From Chiridota heheva (lineage: Eukaryota; Echinodermata; Holothuroidea; Apodida; Chiridotidae), in assembly GCA_020152595.1 (NCBI GenBank), contig JAIGNY010004487.1:143501-207500 (forward strand): a stretch of 64,000 nucleotides of DNA. Direction: 5' to 3'. Shown here piece by piece: positions 38,040-54,632 of this stretch. The notes below the pieces were generated by a model. It did not search any database. It worked only from the letters and a program-made list of their open reading frames with translations, and was not told the DNA's origin. Position 1 is the stretch's first letter. Each line of letters begins with the position of its first letter. A program made the translations under genes and the position numbers.

Positions 38040-38615
38040 ACGTTAAATCCACTGCTTATAAAGTTGTAGTCAGGCCAGTCCTTCAGTACGCTTTAGCAGT
38101 CTGGGACCCCCATCACCAGTGTGATGTGGATAAACTTTAATCTATTCAAAGGAGAGCAGCCAGGTTCTGTATGGCAGACTACTCTTATAAATCTAGTGTA
38201 AAAAACATGCTTCATCAATTAGATTGGCCCCTGCTAAAAACAAGAAGATACAACACCCGGCTACATATGCTATATAAAATCAATAACAGTCTTGTCGCCA
38301 TCAATAAAGATGACGGAACTTATGCCCACCGTCAGAACTAATACAAGAAATAATCATGACCTTAATTTCCAGGTTTCCTATGCTAAAAAGAATGTATATA
38401 AACACTCGTTCTTCCCTCACACACTAAAGGATTGGAATGCTTTACCGTCAGACATTGTACATGCACCAAGTCTCAATTGTTTCAAAGCTAAACTTACTAA
38501 CACTTGTATTGCTAACTAGTTTTTTTGTTATTTTTTACTCATACTTTTTACGCTCGGTTGGCGTTCATGTCCTCTTGAAGAATTTTTGCCGACTTAACCG
38601 ATTCAGATTCAGATT
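38040..38615 (+). mobile_element. 3' end of the same CR1-like LINE, second copy
   Basis: The sequence encodes the RT C-terminal region (AYKVVVRPVLQYALAVWDP, RAARFCMADYSYKS) with stops and frameshifts, then the KDWNALPSD block, the GTTGGCGTTCATGTCCTCTT 3' UTR and terminal GATTCA repeats at 38579-38600. It closely matches the 3' part of 32990-36700 in the opposite orientation. 5'-truncated, as is usual for LINE copies. Confidence 0.88.
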
Positions 38616-38699
38616 CAGATTGCAAACGTATCGAACGCGTAACGGCGTAGGATCCCATGGCCCGTTTAAGGGCCTAATGTGATTCAGGGCCGAAAAGGG

Positions 38700-41600
38700 C
38701 TTAGGGGCGAAGCCCAGGAAGCTCTAAAGGTTTTTCACTTGTGATACCAAAATGGCTTAATATCAAATACAACGTTTAAAACTTAATTGATGAACAGAAG
38801 AAAATTCTAACGATGAAATTTACAAACAGACTGCAATTGATCTGAAAATGAGAAAATTCGGGAGCAGTTGTGGGGTCTTGGGGTGAAGCCCTGGTAGGTT
38901 ACAAGGGTAGTCCCCGAATAATTCTTGTTTTTGATGTCCCAAAATGGTTGAAAATTAAGAGATAGAAGTGGCAACAATTCTGTCATTGAACAGATAGAGA
39001 AGAAAGTGACATATTCCAGCTCTGGTTCAGAATCGATCAAACACTGTTCTCTGGGACGGGGACAATATATCTCCCTTCCAAAGTGCTTAAAACAGTTGCA
39101 TGTCCTATTTGCAAATCTCTGTGTTATACTGTATATCTAATTTATATCTTTTACAAAGTAAGGTTCCAGAGAGTTTGAAGAGAGCCCGTATATCTTTAAT
39201 ATTAATAGACTTCAGATTGCAACTTTCGTTTACAAACATATCAATGAATCTCTTCAAAACTGATTTGATGATTTTTTTAAATAAGAAATGATATACATTT
39301 GTTAAGTACACGATTTACAGGTTTAAGGATAATCTCGATACTCTCTCCCATCATCACATTCACTATGCTGGTGCTATACTTTGTAATTTTTGAGAAAACC
39401 CTTTAAAAATGCTATCCTCTATATTATCTTTAAAAACGGTTTAAATTAGGCTTAGTAGCATCATAAAGAGACAATAACATGTTTGGGGATTTGGGAGTGG
39501 GTGGTCAGTGTTTTTTTTTTTTTTAATAATTATTTTTAAGCCTGTGTAAAACTGTATATTCATACTTGTCATCTTCTAAATATTTTGTAATTAAAGAATA
39601 ATGTTAAGGTGGAGTATTTATATGCATATTTAATGCACGGGGCAAAGGATTTCGACCCATGTAGAATAATACAAATTGAGGAGGGTCATTCGCGAGTGCA
39701 AAATCCTTTAAACCGTGCATTAAAAACAAATATAAACACGGGGCCGAAACATTCATCTTTTTATAAAATTTGCGTGTTACATTATTTAAAAAGCATAAAT
39801 AAAAGAAAAAAATGTAAAACGAGAAGTTTGCAAACATTTTGTTGCTTTGTTAAGGAATTCATCTGTTGTAAAAATGGACAAAAAATTCTTAAGGCCGTGC
39901 ATTACGGAGATTTTAATAATGCATGGATCAGGACAATGCAAATACTCCATAGAAATTTTATAATTGAATTTATATCATGCAGAGTGTATTTTAATTTTAA
40001 TATTTATTTGTGCAGTCAAGATTAACGAATGAAATTTTAGATCACGGATTCGAATGAGAAAAAAAAAATGACTGGGGGAGGGAGGGGGGCAGAGGGAGGT
40101 CCAGAGGGCGGGGTGCCGGGGTTGTACACTCCGCCTTCGGTGGCAAGGGTCCCCCAAATTAACCTAAAATATGTCCTTGTATGTTTGTCATTGTTCCGTG
40201 CCCAACCTCCCGCACCCACCCGATGCACACCAAATAAAAACGCGTAGGCCTATAGCCTATAAGTCTAGAATTTGATATGTGATTCTTCGATCAAGAGATC
40301 GAAAGCTAAAACTTGCAGTTTTTGGAGCTTTACCCACATGGGCTTCTTGTGGACAGCGGTGTATCCAGCTTTCGGCGCCAGAAGTGACAAAAAGTGACTT
40401 TTTAATCTGACTTCTGTCTACATAAAAAATATCCAATATTAACTGATGTCGAACAAACTGAAAGAAGTGAATCACTACCAATTTGAAATATAATAGCCGA
40501 TTTTTTAATCACACTGGCATTTAGGCCATTTTTAAGCAAAATTTGGGTCGTTTTAAGCCAAATTTCTGCAAATCCTAACAAAATTTGGGCAAGTTAGACA
40601 CATCTTAAATAAACCTAAGCAATTTTTCACGTCATTGTACTATTTGAAACAAACTTTGGGTGACTTTTAACTAAATTTGGGCCATTTTAAAACAAATTTG
40701 GGCCAAAGTTTTAAGCAAAAATGCATTTCAAGGTCTTGCACAAATATCAATAGAAAATTGTCTTACTTGAATATTTCATAACACAGTTATCATTTTTAGT
40801 TTGACTTCACACAAGGGGGCACAAACCTTCGCAAGGAGGAAGGGGACGTTCCCCACACTGCCCACGGCTCTGATCTATATCACCCATTGTGTGCTACTAT
40901 CTCTGAAAATGTGTTATCAACATGTCACAATTGTATTTGATATCGCCCATAAACAGATAAGACACATGCTGTCCTCATATGCGGTGTTGCCATGCAAGGC
41001 ATCTCGAAGAAGGGAGTTGCCATTGCTCCCTGCTCGAAGACTCTCACGACCAATATAGTTCGAAAAGTTGCTGTGTCCCAGCCAGCCAGTGGAACAAAGC
41101 TTATAAGTGAAATTTCCGAAAAGCAGAATCATTTATCCAAAGTTTCCGAATATATAGCCCAAAATAGTAAATTTGTTGGACCAATTTTTAAAGAAATGTC
41201 CGAAATTTCGAGCAAATAAACCGATTTTTTTAATTGATTAAATAATTTGAAAACTAACTATTTGTTTTTAATTATGCAGATTTTTTGGAAAATTTCCATA
41301 CATTTTCCAGAAAATTTCGATTTTTTTGAGTATGTGCATCATTTCGATTTCTTTAGCTCATTTTTGGAATATTTGAAGAAAAGAAATCCGGCCAGGGCTT
41401 GAATTTCGCCCATGCCTCGCTGCTGCTGTACTACCCCCCCCTCCCCCCTCCCCCCTCCTCCATCCTCCCCCCCTGTCTCCCCCCTTTATACACTATACAC
41501 AAATCCCAGTGACACCACTGGTCATTATCCGTGGGTTATGTGCCCTTCTTCTTGTCAGGGAATTGCCATTTCTAAACAGCAACTCCCTGTTCTTGCCAAC

Positions 41601-44230
41601 CCCCCCTTCAAAAATTCCCGGATCCACCCTACATGTGTGGTGACGAAGTTAAACAATCATAATACAAGGACATGTTCCGGAAATAATGGGAAGCTTAAGA
41701 TCTTTTATTTCTCGACAAAAAATCGATATATGTCGTGTTTCGGATTTATTAGGAAATTTGTTGTTTCTTCGGAATAACTTAGGTAGTTTAGCATGTTTAA
41801 GATAACGATTGAAATAAATGACAAAAGTATTATCATATTTTGAATACTCTTAATATCTAATAAAAACGGATAATTTAAGACCATAATTCCGAAAAATGTG
41901 GAAGTTTAATCAACAATATTTTCAGAATAATCAGAAAATTTGATATCATGACTTAAAAAAATCAGGAATTGTTAAAATCTGGTTCGGAAACATAGCAAAT
42001 AATTAAGATCATGACTTGGACAAATCAGGATATTTTAGAACCTGACTCGGAAAATTTGGGAAGTTTGATAACAGTTTTTGGAACAGCTATTTCAAGAATC
42101 CACATGTTTTGCCCGTATATTTAGACCAATTTGCCCGAAATTGTCTTCATTCTAAAACATTGGAGGCGTGGGAGGGGGCAGGGGGGGGGGGGTAACATTC
42201 ACATCCCTTGGTCGCGACGCCCCTGATATTCTTGTATTATGATTTTCAATGTACAAATTAATGCAATTTACTGTTGAATGCAAAGTGAATTGATTGAAAT
42301 AAATGTGTGTAAACTATACGTATTAATGATTAATTAATGATTATTTTTAATAATTTGATAAAATAAAACTAAACTAAAAAATGACTTCCCCTTATAATTG
42401 AGGGAACTGTTGGGCAGTAGCACGCAATGAAATATATAATATAAATCTTTAAAAGATGACCTTTTGTTTCAAAAATCATTTTAATATGAAATAATAAAAC
42501 GAGCACTCGACCAAAAAAAAGGCGCTTAATTTAAGGTATTTAGATATCATTAATGGTTAGGTGTTATCCAGTTTTACCTTCTAAAACCTTCTTCATCAAT
42601 ATGAATGTCCCTTGTTATAATTGGGGTTGTAAAAGGGACCATGATAACTTAATTTATGAGCAAATTTCAATTATCCCTTCCCTGCATGCCCGGACGGTCC
42701 CCTGGATCCGCCTTTTACGGCTAACTACCGTGTACATGTTGAGGATCTTTGATGTGTTAGCACGCCAACAAAATGTGGGGGTTCGGTGAATATGGTGAAA
42801 GGGACTATGATAGCACTATTTTGAAAAAATTTATGCCACCGGTGATTGCATCATTTATATCTGTATATTCAGTTATATTTGAACCTGAAGATTGTCGTTA
42901 TCGTTTGCGTCACGCCCAGGCTGTTTGATGAAAAACATAACTAAAAAACAACAAAACGATAATATATTAAAATTGGGAGGGGGAAAGAGGAAAGGGAAGG
43001 GGGGAAGTACGGTCGGTCCCTCTAGATCCATCCTTGGACATTGAATTTCTCATACTTTCCAAATGATTATCCTTCTCTTTTTTTTGAGATACCAAAAATG
43101 AAAAAAAAAAAGAATTTACGTAAGCGTGGCTGTGGTTACTGACATTGGTAAGAATTCTGGCGGCAAAATTATAAGATTTTGGATGGAGGAGATTTTGTCA
43201 AGAAGAAAGACACCACATAGCCAATGGATTATGACCCTGACGTCTCGAGGATTTTTACAGTAAGGTAGGTGCACAGCAGTGGCTCTCGTGCATACCTAAT
43301 AACAGGAATTTTCAAAATTCTGGAAAGTATATAACTAAGGGATTCGAAAGTAATAAAAAAAAAATGGAAATTTATCGAGAAATATATACATTTGAAAAAT
43401 TGGCTGAATCACGACCCCCTGTCCCCCCCACCCCTCTTCATCCCCAGCAACAACAACATTCGGACAATTTATTTGAAGCACGGATCAAAAAGACTGTATA
43501 GAAAAAATTTACTGAATTTCTCCAGCTGAAAAAAAAATGTCTAAGCAGCGCCAGTGCACGGGCCCATGGCACATCAACTTTTAAAACCAGATTGAGGGAA
43601 CAGCATATCTTGGTCGTGGTAGTCGTTGAAATGCTTTGACATCAACAGAACATGTGACGGCGCGTCGGGAAGCAAAGAGGCAGTTCTCTCAATAATTTTG
43701 AAGTGTTATAGCAGAGAGCGTGACGTCATTCGCCCTATACTACGTATAGACCGAAGGCCGAGAGACAAAACTCCTATGCCTACAGTGTTACGAATCGTGA
43801 TACTTTTTCAAGTCATCCACTCATGTTAATTCCAAGTAAGGGCAGTAGAGAGTCAAGCATTTGAAGTATAGAAAATAACAAAAAAATTGGTAAATTAAGT
43901 ACTCTACGCAAATTGTTAGAATTACAATTTTGCTATTACAGATTTGATTTTAACGTTACTTTTTGTGCACTTTTAGTTCATTGAACACATATCTTCATAT
44001 GTCATTAATATAACAACTTTGATTTTGACGTCATCCATGGATCAAGTGCGAAAAAATCTGACAAATATCCACACAATGTATGCAGGAGGTACTTTTTGCG
44101 ATACCGGTACGGTACCGTATACCATGCCAATCAGTTTAATACTCATTGTTTGTCAACATGACAGATTGAAACGTTAAACTTAAAGCCTTTTTAAGGAATT
44201 ACTGCCTAGCATTTTGATGCCGTTATGGAT
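38700..44230. other. 5.5-kb stretch without genes
   Basis: AT-rich, with short oddities: an imperfect inverted repeat at 39632-39723 (TAATGCACGG... / ...CCGTGCATTA, about 27-bp arms), a GC-rich patch at 40067-40160, C-rich tracts near 41440-41480, G runs near 42180, and a CCAGTGACACCACTGG palindrome near 41507 like the nested ends of hAT-type elements. None of the frames has a family match. The DNA is probably very old transposon debris. Confidence 0.4.
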
Positions 44231-44239
44231 TACGCATAG

Positions 44240-47263
<3,024 letters not shown>

Positions 47264-47937
47264 GGGTGTGTATGTGTGTGTTGATAAGACAAATATTAAA
47301 AATAACAAAATACAAATGATATAAGTCATAACTTTACTCCGAGTAAAGACAGACGAATAGAATTCACATGTTACCAAATATAATTTGAAATTAAGAAGGG
47401 TTTTAAATGTTTTATAAAAAAAGGACATCTTTGGACCTACAAAACGAACGCTATGTTGAGATATATTTACTCTAAGGCTAGGGAGAGAAAGTTTATCGGA
47501 ATCTTCAAGTAATAGGATAACAATGGATTCTACTCTGCTAATAGAACATTGAAAGAAGAACAGATGGGAGACTCGAGTGCTTCTACTGTGTAAAAACGCC
47601 TATTTGATACTTGGTAATGTCATGAACTGAATTTTTTAAGTTTGAAAAATAATGGAGAAGCGTGAGCTAGACAGCTTGCACCTGTGATTGAACTAAAGAA
47701 GTGTATCTAAATGAAAAGGAGCCATACAATATTACAATATAGGATAAATTGGGTAAAATAGGAGTAGTATATAACGAGATTAATGTACGGGTAGGTAAAA
47801 TGTGTTTCAGGCGATAGATAATGCCAATTCCCTTGTAATTTTATTTCTTAAAAACTCAATATTACTCTGCCAAGTTAAATGCTAACTTATACAAGCTCAT
47901 AGACAATTGAGGTTTTTGCAATATAACGTATATATGG

Positions 47938-48290
47938 GTAGGTAGCTCAGTTGGTAGAGCCCACCACTGAGATGCTGAAGGTACCGGGTTTTTCCACAGT
48001 TATGCAGACAGATACGCCGATCATCAAAGCGAAAGGACGTTGTTTGCAGCTCCTGCTCCTCATTCAGCTGTTAACAGAAGTGGCAATGGTTTGATGGCGC
48101 TCGCCGTCCTTCGTAGGGCTGTGAAGCCGTCGGTCCCGATGGTAGGACAGTAACATCCTGCCTGGTTCTCTGATCACTATTCGAAAAAGAGAGGCATGAA
48201 AACTCGGTGTTCATCCACTACCCGTCCCGGTCCTTAGGGCGCTAATCTTGTCGCTGCAGCCTAAAGGATTTGACTGGCGCGCAAAGAGAC
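47938..48290 (+). mobile_element. tRNA-derived SINE (family A)
   Basis: Head GTAGGTAGCTCAGTTGGTAG (clear A box) and a decayed B box (GTACCGGGTTTTT), then a body with CAGACAGATACGCC, CAGCTCCTGCTCCTCAT, GAAGTGGCAATGG and TGATGGCGCTCGCC. The same words in the same order are in the minus-strand copy at 20634-20862, which supports one family. It lies upstream of the MFSD6-like exons, possibly in an intron. Confidence 0.75.
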
Positions 48291-48869
48291 GATGTAAAAT
48301 TGTGATATTGCTCGCTATAAGAAATCCATATGGCGATACGTGATAATTTACTTGCTTGAAACCACGAAAGCATTATCTTAAATTTTCAATAGTGTTCATC
48401 AGTTTAGTTGAGTTTGAAACAGATATGAAAAGATTTACGTCATCTGCATGTAAGATCGGGTGAGAATTTGATGCTTTAGGAATATCATAAATGTAACAAT
48501 GATTTCTTATGGAGTTTTATGTGACTTTTGCTGAACAATTTATAAAAGTCTGTTAGTATATAGGCCTACAGAACAATGTCGGAACTAATTAGAGTCACTA
48601 TCATGTTCTTTAAGTTAAACAATTCATTTCGTTAAAGGAGAAATTAGTATTCACCAAGCTAAAAAACGTCTCTTCTTTGTTTCATTGATCCGATAAGATT
48701 GCAGGGTACCCTATGAAGTTGGTAAGGCTGCTTTATGACAACCTTCATGACAGCCTTCATCCTCACTTATACGGATCTGAGTGACGGATAATAAAGAACT
48801 TTCGGACTGCTGGACGAAAACCACCAACATTACACATTAATTCACTCCTATTTTTGTTTCTTCTTTCAG

Positions 48870-51667
48870 CTTTAGGTTCAGTTCGACCATTCATATCTGT
48901 ATATATGTATGAATTGGATTTTAACCCATTACTTGTTGGTATCATCTTCAGTGTGCAATTATGCACCTCTATTCTAACAAGTCCATTGTGGGGAATGTAC
49001 GCGGATTTCTTCAACAAACGGCGATGTGTTTTGATTTGTGGAGTAATAGGCACAGGCATGTTTTTCAACGCAATGTTGCTTGTACCTTCGACATGTGTGC
49101 ACTGTCAAGAAAGCAACAGTCAAGTTAGACTCTCATCAAACTACACAATATTTCGTCAAGATCACCTGAATATACCAGGCATATACCAGATATACAACTC
49201 CACCAAGATAAAAAGTCACACTCGAAATTACTGCAATCTGAAAACGTGCCTTTAAAAGAACCATCCATTCAACATCGTGAATTCCCGATTCGTACCTTCC
49301 TCTGGATGCTTTTTCTCATGACGATGGCAAACTTCTTTGTGGGAGGTACAGTTCCACTCCTCGACGCAAATACAATTGCACTGTGCAAAGTTCACCCCGA
49401 GAAAACACACGGGGAGCAAAGATGCTTAGGTGCAATAGCTGTTATTATATTCGCGTCACTAACCAGTCGGTGCGTAGATGCATATTCCTTCTCAAGTACA
49501 ATTCATTTACCTCAATGGCAAATTTTACAAAACAAATTTCTACAGATAATTGTCCTTCATTTTTTAGCAATTTGTTCAACACTTATACCAGCTACCATCA
49601 CACCAATAACACCACAACCTCGTCAACAGACTCCGTTTCGTGTTTTAATCAAGACATGCATCAACATAAGAACACTTGCATTCTTCTTTGTTGCTATGAT
49701 CGCTGGTGCTGCGAAAGGAACAATCGAGGCCTATCTATTCTTATTTTTAAATGACTTACATGGATCAAATTATTTGGTGGGCTTATCGCTGGCCGTTTCT
49801 TGTTTGGTAGAAACTATTTGTCTGTATCATTCTGTTTGGATCATAGAATATCTGAGTCATAAGGGTACATTTCTTTTTGGATTGATAGCTTACACTATTC
49901 GCCTTTTTGCATATTCAAAGCTAAAGAATCCTCAAAATGTCCTATCAATCGAAACTCTTCATGGAGTCTGTTTTGGATTATTTTGGCCAGCTTGTACAAT
50001 ATACGCAATTCACATTGCACCAGAAGGTATGGAGGCAACGATGCAAACCCTCCTATCTTGTGCTAAAATGGGCATTGGTGAGTATTCATCCATCCTTTCT
50101 AAACTATTGACAAATTTCCATTCTTACCAGTCAATAATAACTGGATAAGGAGAACAATCAAGTGCCGGTATTGGGAATGTTACATGGAACGTGCACTTAC
50201 CAACCATTGTGTTCTCCTGACAAATACAACCTTATACACCGGGTCTTAATATATTACATATGGAATATGTTTATGCAAAGATTAATGAGTAGTTGTGGTA
50301 AATCCGTGTTGCTGTGAGTAGTGGGATATGTTTGTAATAGCTTTAAGAAAGTTCTCAGTAGCCGATGAAAAAGTTATGTTGGCAATTGGGTTTTTTACCA
50401 ACGAAAACGGCCGTCGCAAAATTAACCGATCAGTCTAAATGTAGGAGCGAAAATTTACTATACTTATATTGCATCTTACTGATTAAGCTGCTGAGCAGCT
50501 TTCCAAACTTAATAGAAGAAAAAAAAAAAAACATGTACAAGACTCTGAACCATACATCGTTTGTGCTTTAGTTCATGTGGTAAAGTTCTGTGTCCTTTTT
50601 TACCAATTATTGTATCCTGGTATATCAGTCGAGGCTCGGAGAGGTCCTATTTTTAGCAACCTGTAAAATACCTGACCTAATAGACCTTCAGCAGCCGTTT
50701 TGTTCATATTTTACGATAAACATGTACATAAATAATAACTGAGAGACCATTTTGTCATACAGATTGTAAGATTTTTCGATGTGTAATCTTATACATTAGA
50801 ATCTGCCATCTCAACGACAAAATTAGACTGTTACAAATATTTCAATATTTAAAATGATTGTTTCGCGCCTAAAGAGCTAGTTTTCTTTTTGATTTTTCCT
50901 CATATTTCGAAAACGCCGTGGTAAACATTTAAAAAGGAGTGATTAATATTCAGCCATGAAAGCATTGAAGGTTTGTCATTCAACTCTAACTTTCGCCGGG
51001 AATAAAAAAAAAAATTGCAGAGGTATTTAGAATTGGAAAATTATAGCACCACATCAGGCTTTAACGTTAGTATAGCACTAAAAACATCATGGGAAATATC
51101 ACAAAATGACGATATCCATGTCACGAGACTGTATATGCAGATCAGTCTCCGGGGGAATGGTCACCTTGCACATGCAAACTCATCTGCAATTGACCGTGCT
51201 AACTTACATCTAGAAGCTGTTGCGCATTATTCAACATTCTAAAAGTATACCTGTTATCATTACCTTCGTTTAAATGGTTATCACTCGATATTTACACGCG
51301 AACTTGAAGATAAGCCAATGGGTGAGCAACCAATCAGTGGAACAGTCACTTATGTTTCAGGATTTTGAAGTCTTTCTTCAATCAAAAGCCTTTGTTGAAA
51401 TGAGGCAATATGAAAGACTTTCTATCTATTTATTTGTGTATGACCTGGAATTGCAAATTGCCTAAATGAGTCCCTGTAGTTTGGATAAAAAATCTATAAT
51501 TTACCCATATGCTGTCATAGGTAAGGCATAACATATTGATTTGTTCTGTAAATGTTCGATGCATTTATTTGCCATAAATGATACTTTCATTTCGATTCTT
51601 TTTAGGGTCTACTCTTGGATCAATCATCGGAGGTTTGATTTACAGCATTTATGGGCCGCGAATGTAA
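48870..51667 (+). pseudogene. MFSD6-like major facilitator protein, apparently disrupted
   Basis: Resembles MFSD6-type major facilitator membrane proteins. Exon 48870-50077 follows a strong acceptor (TTCTTCTTTCAG) and ends at a GT donor; the next exon starts at 51606 and joins in frame. Seen: SPLWGMYADFFNKRR (TM2-3 loop), a long luminal loop, NFFVGGTVPLLDANTIAL, EQRCLGAIA, IEAYLFLFLND, SIETLHGVCFGLFWPA and GSTLGSIIGGLIYSIYGPR. Two faults: the frame shifts between about 49129 and 49255, in the loop, and a TAA follows GPRM where the family continues with another helix (YKCAG is readable after the stop). Either a decaying copy or sequence errors. The upstream start exon was not found. Confidence 0.75.
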
Positions 51668-51699
51668 TACAAATGTGCCGGATGTCTGACACTCTCTGA

Positions 51700-54620
51700 A
51701 TTATTTTTGTACTTTGGTGTTTTGTACCCTTGCAACAAACCTGTAAGAAATAATAGGAACACCAATTAACTGTAAATGTTACATATGTAAAATGCAATTT
51801 TATTCAGCAAGGCAAACGAAATATGTTTTTGATTGATAAATTAGAACAGTATGACGAATTGAATAAGATAGAGAACAAATACATTATGAACATTAGAAAT
51901 AGTAACGTAAGGCAAAGTGACAAGTAAGCGGGATGAAATCTACATGAATGTTTGTTAACACGTTGCATGGGAACTTCTATTATCTAAATGATTATAACGT
52001 AATTTCTGATTAACTTGTAAGTGCTATGAACAGAGCAACAAGATAGTTGTTCTCCCTTCAAACTGATGTTTCCACGAGGTATTACAGATAGAAAGAGAAC
52101 TATAGAACAATGTAAAGATTCAGAATAAAAGAGAATGGCAAACACAAATAATGTTATAGCATTTACTATATGACATTGAATGTTGAGTAATGAACGAAAT
52201 AAACAAATCTTGAATCTGTGTATATTGCTGGATATTGTATTTTGTTGCTAATTTGGTAAAAGCTAAATTAATATGCTTATGATTAAAGCAACAGAAATTT
52301 AACGTGAGAGGTTATATTTCTACCAACTAATGTTCCTGTAGTTCTTTTGTATCTTGAATCCAACCCATCAGCTACAGTTGGTAGAGGAAATCTTATAAAC
52401 AATAATGCGCGTATCATATTGATGTATAACTCCAGTACACCATTGATCCATTATGAATACGTGAATTTCGGACGTGTGACGTCATTTAAATTAGCTTTCC
52501 GGAAATTGCCGGTTCTGATTTGAAAAGGTATGTTTAGAGAACAGCGAACAAAAGGAGGACAAGAGTAACTTTAGAATTAAAGAACAATACGACAAACCTA
52601 ACATTAGAAAGAGCTATATATACTATTTTGAAATTTCAGAATAATGAAGGATGTAACAGAAAAAATTTATCTAAAACAATTTGAAGCTTTAGAATATTAC
52701 AGATTGGTAAACACAAAAAATGATATAATAGTCAGGGAGATATCGAAAAAGTTGGAAATGAAATATCTTCAAGAAGCTGGAGATAGAAAAGGAATGGAGG
52801 CCGCCATTACCCACAATGCCCCTATGCTCTCCCATTGACTTAGTGTGTGGGTCAAACTTAAAACGGTTTGGAAATTTGTTAGAGTCGTTGGTATCACGTG
52901 GGATATGAGTATTCAGGTACTTTAAGAGTTAATAAACAAAAAGTCTTGCTTCAAGAAATTTGACCGTTTAGATTTCAAGAAATTCGGCACAGAAAATCCT
53001 GACCTTGACCTGAATTTATCAATTACTTGCAGTCAAGTGGTTAAAATGAAGCCTGAGGAGACCACTTACTAAGCCTTTAGGTATATTTACATGAAGATGG
53101 AAAGGAAATAGCGTTGATTATGGGTTCAAGTAGTTGGAACACAAAACAGTCATCTTCAAAAAAGCTGGAGATCTCCAACATTTTGGAGATTTCTTGAATT
53201 GTATAAGATTGATATGAAACTGTATTTTGATTAATGAATTGAATATATTGAATGTTTGGTATATTGTTGGATCGCAGGTTAACTGTAAATATGTGAGTGG
53301 CTGCTTAGCAGATCGACACTATATTGGGTTTGTTTAATGTCTTTGAAATATGCGAAGTTGATTTAAGAACTTAAATAACTGTCTTGAAGAAGAAGCCTAC
53401 CCTCACTACATATTCTTTGATGCCGTGGCATCTTATAGAATTATTATGCATGTAAATACGAAGAAAATTGTTACAGAGAGCAGAGAGTTATTTTAATAAT
53501 CGATTTTGCCGCGAATGTTTTTCTAGTGGCTTATCGTAACATTTAAGAGGATAATAAAATGATTATGTAATACACGGGATGGTCTACCAGTAATATAATA
53601 TCTTCATGATCAGATCATATGCTCTGCTGATCATAGCGAGGTCAATATTTACCAGAAAAGTTTTCGAACTTAACCTGGAGTAATAAACTGAATTATTATC
53701 GTTTAAACGAAAAATGACTGAATGATATAGCTGTAATTCTATTTTTAAATCAGTTCAAAATTTGTAATCAATTTTAAATCAGTTTAAAGTAAGTTTGCTT
53801 GTAAAATTCTTATTTCAGGTTGCTGCGATACCACAATTCCATACATGTTAAGATGACGTTGTCATAAATTTCAGACCTGTTTTCGAGGACTAGACTAATA
53901 AATCAACTTGATCAATGCGGTACAACTTACTTTTAATCCTAATGTCAAACAAGTTTTAGCCTAATCGAGAGCTGTGTAAACGTTGTGTACACTACCTCCA
54001 AGAAGATTAACGTTTAATTTTGAATTAATTAGACCCGTGCGAAAACTGCGAAATCGTATTTCTTATTTTTCGTCTGGATTAGAATTCAAAAGACCATTAT
54101 CTGATTATGTATGAGTGGAACATAGTAGTGCATTTGGAGTAAAAATGTAAACATGGAACTCGGCTGAAATCTGCAAAAATAAATCATTCTGTTAAAATGA
54201 TACAGTTATGACTTACTGCTACTTGGCTAACAACTAGGTGTTTATTGACTTAGGTCCGTAGTCTTGTTCAAATGCCACAGTGGAAATAGCGAATTGGTTG
54301 TTTGAACTTTGATTTATTTAAAGGAAGCATTTTCCTACGCAGAAAGCCACTTGAGTACCTTTTTCTATATGCTCTTAAAATGATGTTACTGTCTTTAATT
54401 ATCTAAAAACTTACTGAGAAAATATGAATTTCAACTCTATAAAGCTGAATATGTTTGCGAGTTATACTTAGTTCGTTGAATACTTTTGACAGTTATGGCC
54501 GCTACGCTGAACAAGTAGTATTACTGAAGTTTTTAGTAATGGATACAAATTGAATAGATTTGGTAACAGAATTTGTCCATAGCGATTGCAACATTTTCGC
54601 TTTATCTCGAATTTTGATTC
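51700..54620. other. Intergenic, no recognised gene
   Basis: MFSD6-like 3' flank (AATAAA near 52198) followed by AT-rich sequence up to the GPCR. The frame at 52644-52838 has a charged, lysine/glutamate-rich product with no family match. The GPCR promoter probably lies in the last few hundred bases, but no element can be named. Confidence 0.4.
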
Positions 54621-54632
54621 ATTGTGGAAAAT

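Noticed and set aside
39609-40025. 138-codon plus-strand frame
   Set aside because: It runs through an inverted repeat and AT-rich debris and shows no family motif; its length is possible by chance.
54624-54632. GTG start three codons upstream for the GPCR
   Set aside because: Animal nuclear genes rarely start at GTG, and an ATG is present at 54633 in the same frame.
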